From the NCBI RefSeq assembly GCF_013369485.1, contig NZ_JABWEB010000016.1, positions 1 through 64,000 on the forward strand: DNA of 64,000 nt, written 5' to 3'. The notes below the pieces were generated by a model that saw nothing but the letters and a program-made list of their open reading frames with translations, ran no database searches and was not told the origin of the DNA. The translations under genes and the position numbers were made by a program. The stretch's first letter is position 1; each line of letters opens with the position of its first letter. The stretch comes from Massilia sp. BJB1822. GTDB lineage: Bacteria > Pseudomonadota > Gammaproteobacteria > Burkholderiales > Burkholderiaceae_D. Shown here one piece after another: positions 53,001-61,556 of this stretch.

Positions 53001-53891
53001 ATGAATCAGGCTACCCTGGATACCGCACAGGCGATGCTACGCGCGATGATCGCGGGCGTCTCTTGCGAACACATCGCCGAAGCGCATGGCGTGACCAAAT
53101 CCACCGTTTCGCAGCGCACGCGACTACTGGCAAGCGAGCTGCAACGCGTGGTGGGCGTACTAGGCGTCGATGAGGAAGAGTCGCCAACGGCCCACCTAAT
53201 CCGCCGGTATGGCGCCGATTACCTGGAAGCGCTGGAGCATTTCGTGCCCAGCGCGGCGGTCCCACCCGATACCGCCCCCGGCATCGTCACACCACGCCAG
53301 ATCGATCAATACGTCGCCAAGATCGCGCGACACAGCCGGTGCGTGCGGCGAGACAGCGCCCTCCTCCTCACCCTCTTTGCGACCGCCGCCAAACCCATCG
53401 AAATCGCGCAGCTGGAAGTGCGGGACTATCTCGATGCCGCAGGTCAGGTCCGGTGCCTGTCCGAGCTGCGGGCGGAGATCGGCATCGGCCACTCCCCGCG
53501 TGTCCTGCGGTTCGACTGCGCCAGAACCTGCGCAGCCATTGACGCCTACCTGGCCGAGCGTCTGCGCAAGGGCTGGGGAACGCACCCGCAGGCCAGCTAC
53601 CGTGGACTGGCGCCCGGCAGCCGGCTGTTCCTGTCGCGCAAAGGCCAAGCGATGCGCATCCGGCAAAACGGTGGCGCGACCCAGCAATTGCTATGCAAGG
53701 AGATTCACGAGATCTACCGCCGCATCTTCGGCTACGGCGGCATGCCCGGCATCCGCACCTCTTGCGCCAGGCGCATGGCCGCGAGCGAACTGAAGGCGCG
53801 CGGTGCCGGTTACCGGGAAATCGGCCAGGTACTGGGGTTGAAAAAGCTCGCCGTCCACAAGCTGCTGCAAAGCGAGGCGCCGTCGAGATAG
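53001..53891 (+). CDS. HTH plus degenerate tyrosine-recombinase-like protein
   Basis: 296 residues. An N-terminal helix-turn-helix lies at ~20-45 (CEHIAEAHGVTKSTVSQRTRLL). The C-terminal part follows the integrase plan: TLFATAAKPIEIAQLEVRDYL in place of the TGxRxsEl box, with Lys131 where catalytic Arg is expected; GIRTSCARRMAASELKARG in place of HxxR with Arg252 kept and His lost; and LGLKKLAVHKLL in place of LGHxxxxTTxxY, without His or Tyr. It probably binds DNA without cutting it. It is the first gene of a co-directional set with RDF-like, SbcD-like and SbcC-like genes. The reading as an integrase relative is by eye. Confidence 0.65.
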   Translation: MNQATLDTAQAMLRAMIAGVSCEHIAEAHGVTKSTVSQRTRLLASELQRVVGVLGVDEEESPTAHLIRRYGADYLEALEHFVPSAAVPPDTAPGIVTPRQIDQYVAKIARHSRCVRRDSALLLTLFATAAKPIEIAQLEVRDYLDAAGQVRCLSELRAEIGIGHSPRVLRFDCARTCAAIDAYLAERLRKGWGTHPQASYRGLAPGSRLFLSRKGQAMRIRQNGGATQQLLCKEIHEIYRRIFGYGGMPGIRTSCARRMAASELKARGAGYREIGQVLGLKKLAVHKLLQSEAPSR

Positions 53892-53991
53892 CACAGCCTG
53901 CCCCACACCAGCGTGGCGGCCGGCGACGACCTTGATGGTGCAGGGAGCCATGTGACCATGGATGCACCCTATCCCCCAACAGGAGCGAGCA

Positions 53992-55308
53992 ATGGACAAA
54001 CACAGCCTGGCCGGCGCACCGTTACGCGCGGCCCCTCCCACCATTCTGGGCCTGCGCCAGGCCCGCATTCCCACGGCCGGCAAGATCCGCGCCGGCATCA
54101 AGGTGCTCACCAAAACAGCGGCCAGCAACCCGGATATCCGCGCCCTGTACGAGCAGGCGCTGGCCCGGCGCGCCACTTTTGAAGAGATCGAACAGCAGAT
54201 CGCCGCCGCCTTCCCGGACATAAAAAACCCGCTGGTGCCCAAGAACGTGGCTTGGTTTACCGTGCGGCCCAACGACTTCCCCAATCCCGCCATCGCAGAT
54301 CAAATCCTTGAAGCCTATGGCGAGGACCGGGGCGACGGGACGGTGCGCCTGTACCGTTTCCCCGTCGTCTTCCCCGCCGACAGCTGGCAGGCGGTCATGC
54401 CACATGAATTGGCCTGCTGGAGCCGCAACGAGAAACGCTACTGGAGCGAGTATGCCGAGGACGGCCATACCCGCCACTGCAAGATGTTTGCACCGGCCAG
54501 GATGGACCAGGGCGGCCGGCGCGCTGTGCGCCTTTTCGGCGGGCGCAGCACCCAGTTGCGGCCCGAGAACGGCGGGTTGTGCGATCCCGAGGCCTGCCCT
54601 GAATTTCAGAACCGGCTGTGCAATCTGTCGGGGCGCTTCATCTTCTACATCCCCGGCATCCGTTCCCTGGACGCCTTCGAACTGCACACCAACAGCTTCT
54701 ACGCCATGAGCCGTGCCATCGAGCGCTTCGAGACCCTGGCCTTCATGCGCGGCGGACGTCTGGCCGGCTTCCTTGACCGCCAGCGCACGCCGCTGTTCAT
54801 CACCAAAAAACTGCGCGAGGTGTCGCACATCGACCCGAAGACCGGGCAATCGGTGCGCAATGCCCACTGGATCATCGAACTGGAGGCGCCGGTCGATGTG
54901 ACCGCCCTCTTGGCCGGACCGGACGAGGACGGCGTGCTGCAGCAGGCAAACGACGCCGTGCGCGCGCTGCAGGGCGAGGTCGTCCAGTCTGCGCAGACGG
55001 TGGCGCGCGAGGCGGCGGCGGAGACCGTACCGCAAGCGCCTACCGCCGCACCCGAACAGCGGACAGCCAGTCGCCCGGTGACGCCGGCAGACGGCACCGA
55101 CGTCACCGACATCGCCGCGATCCACGCCCTGGCCGCCAGCTATGGCGTCAGCTGCGAACGCTTCGACGCCTACGCCAACTGGTGCTGGGGCGCGGGCTGG
55201 CGGCGCAACAGCCAGGGCCGGGCGCGGGTGCTAGCCGAACTGGAACGCTACCGCACCGAACCCGCCCTTTTCCTGGCCCGCATCCACGACGAGATCGGCG
55301 CCGAATAA
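53992..55308 (+). CDS. Phage gp3/recombination-directionality-factor-like protein
   Basis: 438 residues from the ATG at 53992 (AGGAGCGAGCA upstream). The N-terminus TILGLRQARIPTAGKIRAGIKV resembles the LGxIRxG start of gp3-type RDFs. VAWFTVRPNDFPNPAIADQILEAYGE and WSRNEKRYWSEYAEDGHTRHCKMF follow. A Cys cluster CDPEACPEFQNRLC precedes GRFIFYIPGI...FELHTNSFYAMSRAIE, paralleling the C...C...LP...W.L.T pattern of that family. A linker and a helical C-terminal part (~380-438) complete it. In phages RDFs switch integrases to excision. Role here unknown. The next gene starts 26 bp downstream. Confidence 0.55.
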   Translation: MDKHSLAGAPLRAAPPTILGLRQARIPTAGKIRAGIKVLTKTAASNPDIRALYEQALARRATFEEIEQQIAAAFPDIKNPLVPKNVAWFTVRPNDFPNPAIADQILEAYGEDRGDGTVRLYRFPVVFPADSWQAVMPHELACWSRNEKRYWSEYAEDGHTRHCKMFAPARMDQGGRRAVRLFGGRSTQLRPENGGLCDPEACPEFQNRLCNLSGRFIFYIPGIRSLDAFELHTNSFYAMSRAIERFETLAFMRGGRLAGFLDRQRTPLFITKKLREVSHIDPKTGQSVRNAHWIIELEAPVDVTALLAGPDEDGVLQQANDAVRALQGEVVQSAQTVAREAAAETVPQAPTAAPEQRTASRPVTPADGTDVTDIAAIHALAASYGVSCERFDAYANWCWGAGWRRNSQGRARVLAELERYRTEPALFLARIHDEIGAE

Positions 55309-55334
55309 TGACCTTAACCATCCAGGAGGACGCC

Positions 55335-56627
55335 ATGCGCCTGCGCATTGCCCATTTTTCCGATCTGCACTATGCCAACGATACCCTGGCCGAGGTCGAT
55401 CCCTGCTTCACCCACGCCGTCAACGAGGCCATCGGCCGCAAAGTGGACGTGGCCGTCATCACCGGCGACAGCACCGACCACGCCTTGTCCGTCCATGCGC
55501 CCGCCTTCACGGCGCTCGCCCGCCAGATCCGGCGCCTGGCCGATCATTGCCCGGTGCTGATGCTGCAGGGGACGTACAGCCACGAACCAGTGGGCACCCT
55601 GGACATTTTCCCGCTCCTGGGTGGCCACCACCCCATTCATGTGGCCGACCGGATTTGCCAGGTGGCACTCACCACCGCCGGGCGCTGGGTGGCCTCCGCC
55701 AGCTGGTGCTTCGAGACGCCACCCGAATGCAGCCGCCTGCTCTGCTCCTGCGTCCCGACATTGAACAAGGCCGCCCTGGCCGCCGCAGTCGGCGCCGCCG
55801 ACGCCGCGACCGCCATGGGAGAGGAGCTGGCCCTGGTGCTCAAGGGCTTTGCCCCGTCGAACCAGGCCGCGTGCCTGCACGGCATTCCCACGATCGGCCT
55901 GTCGCACGGCACCGTGTCCGGCTGCCTGACCGAACACGGCGTGCCCATGGCCGGCCTGGACCATGAATTCACGGCCGGCGCCTTGTTCAGCGCACAGGCC
56001 AGCGCCTTCATGCTGGGCCATATCCATCGGCACCAGGCCTGGCAACACGCGGGGCGCGCGATCGCCTACCCCGGCGCCATCGGACGGCTGCACTATGGCG
56101 AGCAGGGCGAGAAGGGGTTTCTCCTGTGGGAAGTGGGCGCGCAGGTGGCCAGCATGACGCTAGTGCCGACGCCGGCGCGGCGCACCCACGAGATCAGCTT
56201 CGACGGGGCACCCGACATGGCGCTGCTGCAGCAGTTCGTGCAAGAGCAGACGATCGAGGGCGCCTGGATACGGGTGCGCTGGCAGCTGGCGGAGAACATG
56301 CGCGATCAGGTCGACCGTGAGGCGATCGCCCGCCTGTTCCAGGGTGCGGCCGGGATCAAGCTGGAGGGCCGGGTCATACCGACCGTGCGCGCCAGGGCAG
56401 CCGGCATTTCGCGCGAGGCGTCGCTGCGGCGCCAGCTGGCGCACTGGGCCGAGGTGACGGGCACGCAGGCGGAACCCCTGTTCGACTGCCTGGACCTCTT
56501 GGCCCAACAAAGTCCGGAGGAGATCGCCAGCCGGATTCTGCGCGGCGACACGCCCTCCCCCGTCGGTGCGGCCCCACTCCCGCTGGAGCACTGCGAGACG
56601 CCGGCCTGCCCCGTGCTGGATACCTAG
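55335..56627 (+). CDS. SbcD-like metallophosphoesterase
   Basis: 430 residues, ATG at 55335 with AGGAGG upstream. Metal motifs: DLH at 10-12, GDSTD at 44-48, LQGTYSHEP where GNHD is usual, SHG at ~193-195 and GHIH at 228-231. Apart from the altered GNHD box, this is the SbcD/Mre11 plan, with a ~150-residue C-terminal capping region. It would be the nuclease partner of the SbcC-like ATPase encoded 91 bp downstream, acting on DNA ends. Relatives include T4 gp47. Confidence 0.82.
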   Translation: MRLRIAHFSDLHYANDTLAEVDPCFTHAVNEAIGRKVDVAVITGDSTDHALSVHAPAFTALARQIRRLADHCPVLMLQGTYSHEPVGTLDIFPLLGGHHPIHVADRICQVALTTAGRWVASASWCFETPPECSRLLCSCVPTLNKAALAAAVGAADAATAMGEELALVLKGFAPSNQAACLHGIPTIGLSHGTVSGCLTEHGVPMAGLDHEFTAGALFSAQASAFMLGHIHRHQAWQHAGRAIAYPGAIGRLHYGEQGEKGFLLWEVGAQVASMTLVPTPARRTHEISFDGAPDMALLQQFVQEQTIEGAWIRVRWQLAENMRDQVDREAIARLFQGAAGIKLEGRVIPTVRARAAGISREASLRRQLAHWAEVTGTQAEPLFDCLDLLAQQSPEEIASRILRGDTPSPVGAAPLPLEHCETPACPVLDT

Positions 56628-56718
56628 CTTGCCCGTGCGGAGGGCCGACGCCCTACTTGCCGCGCCGGCCGGCGGCGGGATACTGGTTCGCGTACCCCAC
56701 CATTCCAAGGAGATCACC

Positions 56719-59193
56719 ATGCTTGCCCGTTCACTCACCCTCACCGGCTTTATTGGCATCCGCGACGGCCTCGGGCGCGACAGCGTCACCATTGATTTCG
56801 CGCGCGAGCGTGCCGGCACCGCCCTGGTCGCCCTCACCGGCGGCAATGGCCGGGGCAAAACCACGATCCTCGACAACATGCCGCCTTACCTCGTCATGGC
56901 CTCCAAAGCCGGCGGCGATGGGCTGGGCGCTTTTTCCTACTACGATGAAGTCTACCTGCCCGTCAGCGAAAAGGTGCTCGACTGGGAAATGGACGGCACC
57001 GCGTACCGCCAACACCTGGTGATCCGCATCAACGGCCGGCGCCGCACCGAAGCCTACCTGCACCAGCGCACCGACTGTGGCTGGGTGCCCGTGCGCCTGC
57101 CCGATGGCACGGTTTCCGACGGCAGGACGGAAACCTACAACCGCTGCGTCGAGCACATTGCCGGACCGGCGGCGACCTTCTTCGCCACCGCGTTTTCCGC
57201 CCAAAACCGCAGGCAGCTCTCGGCGTACCGCCATGCGGAGATCAAGAACCTGCTGGCCGACCTGCTCGGCCTGGAGCGGGTACGGGCACTGGCCGAGCGG
57301 GCCAGCGACACCGGCAGGCTGCTGCGCGCGGGGCTGTGCGCGGCGCACGAACAGCGCGCCAGCCTGCAAGCAGAACTGGACCAGTTGACGCAGGCGCTGG
57401 AGCACATGGGGGATGCGGCCAGCCAAGCCGATCTGGCCCGGCACAACCGCAATATTGCGCTGGCGCGGCTCGACGCCCGCAAAGCAGACGTGGCCTCGCT
57501 GCGCGCGCAAAGCGCACTGGCTGCGGAGCACGATGCGCGCCGCAGCCAGTTGCAGCTGGAACGCGAGCACGTCCTGGCGCAAGGCCGGGCCGCACTGGCG
57601 CAGATCACGCAGCAGGCCCAGCGCGAACAGATGCGACTCAACCTGCTGGCGCAGCGTAGCGCGCAGCGCCTCGCCGCGTGGGAAACCGACCTGGCTGCGC
57701 GGCGCGCGCCGCGCACCGAACTGCAGCGCGTCGTCCATGAAGGCCGGCATGTTGACCGTGCTGTTTGCCGGGAACCGCTCCTGCACAAGATTCACGCCAG
57801 GCGCAGTGCCGATGTGGAAGGATGGCGTCATCAGGCCCGCCAGTACGAGCTGCTGCAATCGCGCATGACACTGGTGCGGGCCGAGCTGGCCAATGTCGAA
57901 CGCGAGGCGGGCATGGCCGTGCTCAAGGCGCAGGAGCTGCGGCAGCGCCTTGCATTGACCGCACAAGTACCCTGCGCCGGCAGCGAACTGCAGCAACGCT
58001 GCCGGTTGCTGGCCAACGCCCACGCGGCACAGCCCCTGCTGCCCAGCGCGAACGCCACCATCCAGCGCCTGAACGCCGCCCACCAGCAACTGCACGCTGA
58101 CCTGGCCGCTTTAGCCGCGCAGGTCGGAATGCACGCATCCGCGCCCCAGACCCTGCAACGGACACTGGATCGTTGCAAGCGGACGCAGGCAAGGCTGAGT
58201 GCGACACAGCTACTGGTTGCCAGAAAACCGGACATCCTGCGCGCCCGCGCAAATCTGGGCTACCTGGATGCGCGCATCGGCGCCCTCAAGGCTGAGGGGC
58301 CAGGGGCGCAAACCGAAGAGGCTGCCGAGCGGGAGGCCATCCAAGCACAACTGGATACCATCGCAACGCAGGAGCAAGAGGCAAGACGGCAAGCGTGCGA
58401 TGGGCTGGCGCGGATCGACACCCTGATGGCCGCCCTGCCGCCACCGTTCGATGGCACCGTGCTGGCCTGCGCAAGCAGAGCGCTCGCTCAAGCCCAGAAC
58501 ACTGCCGAAGACGCCGAACAAGCCTATCTGCGCGCCCTGCATGTCCAGCACCAGCGCGACGAACTGAGCAGGCGTTGCGAGGATAACGCGCATAAAGAGG
58601 TCGCACTGGCCAAGCGCATCGCCTACATCGAAGCGCGCTTAGCTGTTTGGTCGCTTTTTGCCAAAAGCCTGGGTAACGAAGGCATCGTCGCGCTGGCGAT
58701 TGACGACGCCGGCCCCGAACTGTCAGCGCTGACCAACGACCTGCTCAACGCCTGCTATGGCCCACGCTTCACAGTGTCGATCACCACGCAGCTGGAGACC
58801 GCCAAAGGCGAGGCCAGGGAAGGATTTGCGATCACGGTGCATGACGCCGTCCGGGGAACGGCCAAGAATGTCGCCAAGATGAGCGGCGGCGAGCGGATCT
58901 GGATCAACGAGTGCCTGACGCGGGCGATGGCGCTTTATCTTGCGCATGGCTCCGGCCGCCGCTCGCAGACCTTGTTTTCAGATGAGGCCGACGGCGCTTT
59001 CGACGAGCAGCACAAGCGCCAGTTCATGGCCATGAAGCGCGAGGTGCTGCGTATCGGCGGCTATGCGCAAGAGTATTTCATCTCGCATACGCCGGAACTG
59101 GCGGCCATGGCGGACGCCATCATCGATCTCGATCAGTACTGCGCCCGGCCAGAGTCCGTTGAGGGTCAGGCGTCGATGAACCAAGGGAGCTAA
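56719..59193 (+). CDS. SbcC-like AAA/coiled-coil ATPase
   Basis: 824 residues, ATG at 56719 with AAGGAG upstream. Walker A GGNGRGKTT starts at ~41, a Q-loop lies in FSAQNRRQLSAYRHAEIKNLL, the signature is MSGGERIWI at ~721, and Walker B is TLFSDEADGAFD with Asp755/Glu756. The two halves are joined by ~450 residues of coiled coil. At its centre, where Rad50/SbcC have CxxC, there is C-x8-C (Cys419 and Cys428). It should form a DNA-end-processing complex with the SbcD-like protein. It is shorter than E. coli SbcC (1048). A short second copy of its 3' end lies at 60876-60962. Confidence 0.82.
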   Translation: MLARSLTLTGFIGIRDGLGRDSVTIDFARERAGTALVALTGGNGRGKTTILDNMPPYLVMASKAGGDGLGAFSYYDEVYLPVSEKVLDWEMDGTAYRQHLVIRINGRRRTEAYLHQRTDCGWVPVRLPDGTVSDGRTETYNRCVEHIAGPAATFFATAFSAQNRRQLSAYRHAEIKNLLADLLGLERVRALAERASDTGRLLRAGLCAAHEQRASLQAELDQLTQALEHMGDAASQADLARHNRNIALARLDARKADVASLRAQSALAAEHDARRSQLQLEREHVLAQGRAALAQITQQAQREQMRLNLLAQRSAQRLAAWETDLAARRAPRTELQRVVHEGRHVDRAVCREPLLHKIHARRSADVEGWRHQARQYELLQSRMTLVRAELANVEREAGMAVLKAQELRQRLALTAQVPCAGSELQQRCRLLANAHAAQPLLPSANATIQRLNAAHQQLHADLAALAAQVGMHASAPQTLQRTLDRCKRTQARLSATQLLVARKPDILRARANLGYLDARIGALKAEGPGAQTEEAAEREAIQAQLDTIATQEQEARRQACDGLARIDTLMAALPPPFDGTVLACASRALAQAQNTAEDAEQAYLRALHVQHQRDELSRRCEDNAHKEVALAKRIAYIEARLAVWSLFAKSLGNEGIVALAIDDAGPELSALTNDLLNACYGPRFTVSITTQLETAKGEAREGFAITVHDAVRGTAKNVAKMSGGERIWINECLTRAMALYLAHGSGRRSQTLFSDEADGAFDEQHKRQFMAMKREVLRIGGYAQEYFISHTPELAAMADAIIDLDQYCARPESVEGQASMNQGS

Positions 59194-59402
59194 ACGACGG
59201 TGCACGCCCCAAAGCCGACCGTGAGCATCCCTGAAAAGTGGCTCTCAACGTCTGAATCGGCCGGCCCGGCCATGCAGTGATGCCGCGCCCGATCCGTCAA
59301 TGGCCATGCGAGAAAATAGAAAAATTATCTAGACTTTCCATTCTACTTTGGTTAGCCTGACGGCAACTCGTGATCAGCAGACTTCACACATACAGAGGGG
59401 CA

Positions 59403-60833
59403 ATGAACAGACGCATATTCGGATTGTGCTTCACGCTAGCGACCACCCTGCTGTTCAATGCCCATGTCAATGCCAGGCCAAATGATGCCATTTCCGCGTT
59501 CATTCAAAGCGAGGTCAGAGAGCGACAGATCCCAGGGCTGCAAATGGTCGTCATCCGGGATGGCGTTCCCGTGTTCTCCGGCGTATTTGGTGTGGCCAGC
59601 ATCCAGTACCGTCTCCCGGTCAGCGACCACAGCGTCTTCTCCATCAATTCGGCGACCAAGTCCTTTACCGGCGTCGCCGTGATGCAGTTGGTGGAACAGG
59701 GAAAAATCGATCTTCAGGCACCCGTCTCGCGATATCTGAACGACTTGCCACAACACTGGCAAGCCATTACGGTGATGCAGTTGCTGGCCCATACATCTGG
59801 CCTCCCGGACATCCTTGATCCGGAGACCTCCAACTTGCTGCCAGGCGGCCCCGCCGCAGTATGGAAGACCGTCCAGACGCTGCCGATGCAGTCCCTGCCC
59901 GGTCAGCGCTTTAGCTATAACCAAACAAACTATGTTCTTCTGGAGAAGATCATTGCACAGCAGAGCGGCGAACCCTTCCTGCAGTTCGTTCAGCGCCGCC
60001 AATTCGATGCCATTGGCATGCCCTCCAGCACGTTTGGCGACAGCCGGGACGTCATCAGGAACAAGGCCAATTCCTATGTCCTGGCGGCAGACGGCAAGAC
60101 CCTCCGGAACGTTATTGAAGACTTTCCTGTGTATACACGCGCAGGGGCCGGCATCAACTCCAATGTCCGCGACCTGAGCAAATGGATCCAGGCCTTACAG
60201 CAAGGCCGCTTGCTCAAACCCGACAGCCTCAAGCAACTCTGGACGCCCGCCACGCTGGTGGACAATCGGTCCGCACCCTGGGCCATGGGCTGGCCAGCTA
60301 TCCGGCGCGCGCAACATCGCGCCGTGGCCGGCATTGGCGGTGGCAGGTCAGCGTTTTACATTTATCCCGAGGATCGCTTGGCGATCATCATTCTGACCAA
60401 TCTTGCGGGTTCACAACCAGAGCAGTTAATGGATACGGTAGCGGGTTTCTATCTGCCTGCGCTGAAACAGCTCAACGGCGGTGGACATGCCATCTACCGC
60501 CTGCGCCAGATCATCGAACAATCCGGTTATGCCGGGTTGGAGCGGAAATTGCAGCAAGTGATGGAGCAATATGCCGTTTCCCGGCCCACGCAGAGCGAGT
60601 TGAACAGCTGGGGGTATCGCTTGCTGGCAAAGCAGCAGAACACCTCCGCGCTTGCGGTCTTTGATCTCGCGGTAACACTTTACCCCGACAATGCCGATGC
60701 GCATGACAGCCTGGCGGAGGGGTATGAAGCTAATCAGGAAACTGGGGCCGCCATTCGCCATTACCGCCGGTCTCTCGAATTGAATCCAGAGAACCGTCAC
60801 GCAGCCAGTCGCCTGGCAGTCCTGTCACCATAA
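59403..60833 (+). CDS. Secreted serine hydrolase, beta-lactamase/DD-peptidase family, with TPR-like tail
   Basis: 476 residues, ATG at 59403 after AGAGGGG. A signal peptide covers ~1-25 (LATTLLFNAHVNA). The SxxK motif is SATK at 83-86. Tyr172 opens the second motif, but YxN reads Y-N-Q. The third motif is GIGGG. LLAHTSGLPD is typical of class C-like esterases and peptidases. The last ~100 residues (TSALAVFDLAVTLYPDNADAHDSLAEGYEANQETGAAIRHYRRSLELNPEN) form tetratricopeptide-like helices. The substrate is unknown. Confidence 0.9.
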   Translation: MNRRIFGLCFTLATTLLFNAHVNARPNDAISAFIQSEVRERQIPGLQMVVIRDGVPVFSGVFGVASIQYRLPVSDHSVFSINSATKSFTGVAVMQLVEQGKIDLQAPVSRYLNDLPQHWQAITVMQLLAHTSGLPDILDPETSNLLPGGPAAVWKTVQTLPMQSLPGQRFSYNQTNYVLLEKIIAQQSGEPFLQFVQRRQFDAIGMPSSTFGDSRDVIRNKANSYVLAADGKTLRNVIEDFPVYTRAGAGINSNVRDLSKWIQALQQGRLLKPDSLKQLWTPATLVDNRSAPWAMGWPAIRRAQHRAVAGIGGGRSAFYIYPEDRLAIIILTNLAGSQPEQLMDTVAGFYLPALKQLNGGGHAIYRLRQIIEQSGYAGLERKLQQVMEQYAVSRPTQSELNSWGYRLLAKQQNTSALAVFDLAVTLYPDNADAHDSLAEGYEANQETGAAIRHYRRSLELNPENRHAASRLAVLSP

Positions 60834-60875
60834 AACGAGAATAGCTGTCGCGAGCCAGCGTGACGTCACCGGTAT

Positions 60876-60962
60876 CCCATCTCGCATGCGCCAAAGCTGG
60901 CAGCCATGGCGGATACCGTCATTGAGCTCGACCGATCCTGCGCACAGCCACAGTTTGCCTAG
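60876..60962 (+). pseudogene. Remnant of a second SbcC-like 3' end
   Basis: The frame reads PISHAPKLAAMADTVIELDRSCA then stops at 60962. It matches the end of the SbcC-like protein, FISHTPELAAMADAIIDLDQYCA (59080-59150). There are no upstream coding parts. It shows that a related gene, or a duplicate, once ended here and that the serine hydrolase gene lies between two copies of this sequence. Confidence 0.8.
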
Positions 60963-61165
60963 GGGCTGGCCTCGATCGCGTCACCGCCCTGGCCCCCTAT
61001 CGCATCTGCAAGGCTCCTCCTCCAGACAATGGAAGGGGGAAAGTTAAGTTTAACCACGGACTTGTCTTTTTTCGATGACACGCCAATACTAACTATCTGG
61101 CGACCCGCCAGAAATTTCATGGAGAGGAAGCTCGGCGCTTCGGTCATTTCTTGATGAGGTGGAAA

Positions 61166-61444
61166 ATGTCTGTCTTCGAAGCCGGAGATATTGTCCGGAA
61201 AGTTGGCATGGATTTTGATATGCTCGTTATTGCACGAGCAGATGAGATAGACCAGCAAATCGCATGCCCTTCATATGATTGTGCATGGGAGCAAGGAAAT
61301 CAGTTATTTGAAGCCGTCGTGCCTGGTTCTGACCTGGTGCTTGTGCGACGCGAGCGGCGCAGGGTGCCCAGAGGCGGGATACTTGAATTCCCTAAATGCA
61401 ACAGTGCTGAAATAAAGAACGACAGCGTTCACTCTGCCCGCTAA
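61166..61444 (+). CDS. YodC/DUF2158-like small protein
   Basis: 92 residues from ATG 61166 (GAGGTGG upstream). VFEAGDIVRKVGMDFDMLV resembles the FKVGDVVxLxSGGPxMTV start of the DUF2158 family, and a Cys-Trp stretch (CAWEQGNQLFEAVVPGSDLVLV) follows as in those proteins. This is a divergent match. It is probably a small beta-barrel protein. It sits after the SbcC remnant and converges on the kinase gene. Confidence 0.6.
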   Translation: MSVFEAGDIVRKVGMDFDMLVIARADEIDQQIACPSYDCAWEQGNQLFEAVVPGSDLVLVRRERRRVPRGGILEFPKCNSAEIKNDSVHSAR

Positions 61445-61556
61445 CCAGACCAATGATCTGCATTGAGATAAATCGCTTCTTCATCTCTGCCTGCTGTTGG
61501 GTAGATTTAGCACCGTACTATTTTAAGGTAGCAAGTCAGCGCCGCCATGATTGCGA

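Noticed and set aside
56731..58095. 454-aa minus-strand frame opposite the SbcC-like gene
   Set aside because: It lies antisense to a gene with clear Walker and signature motifs and has no recognisable domain.
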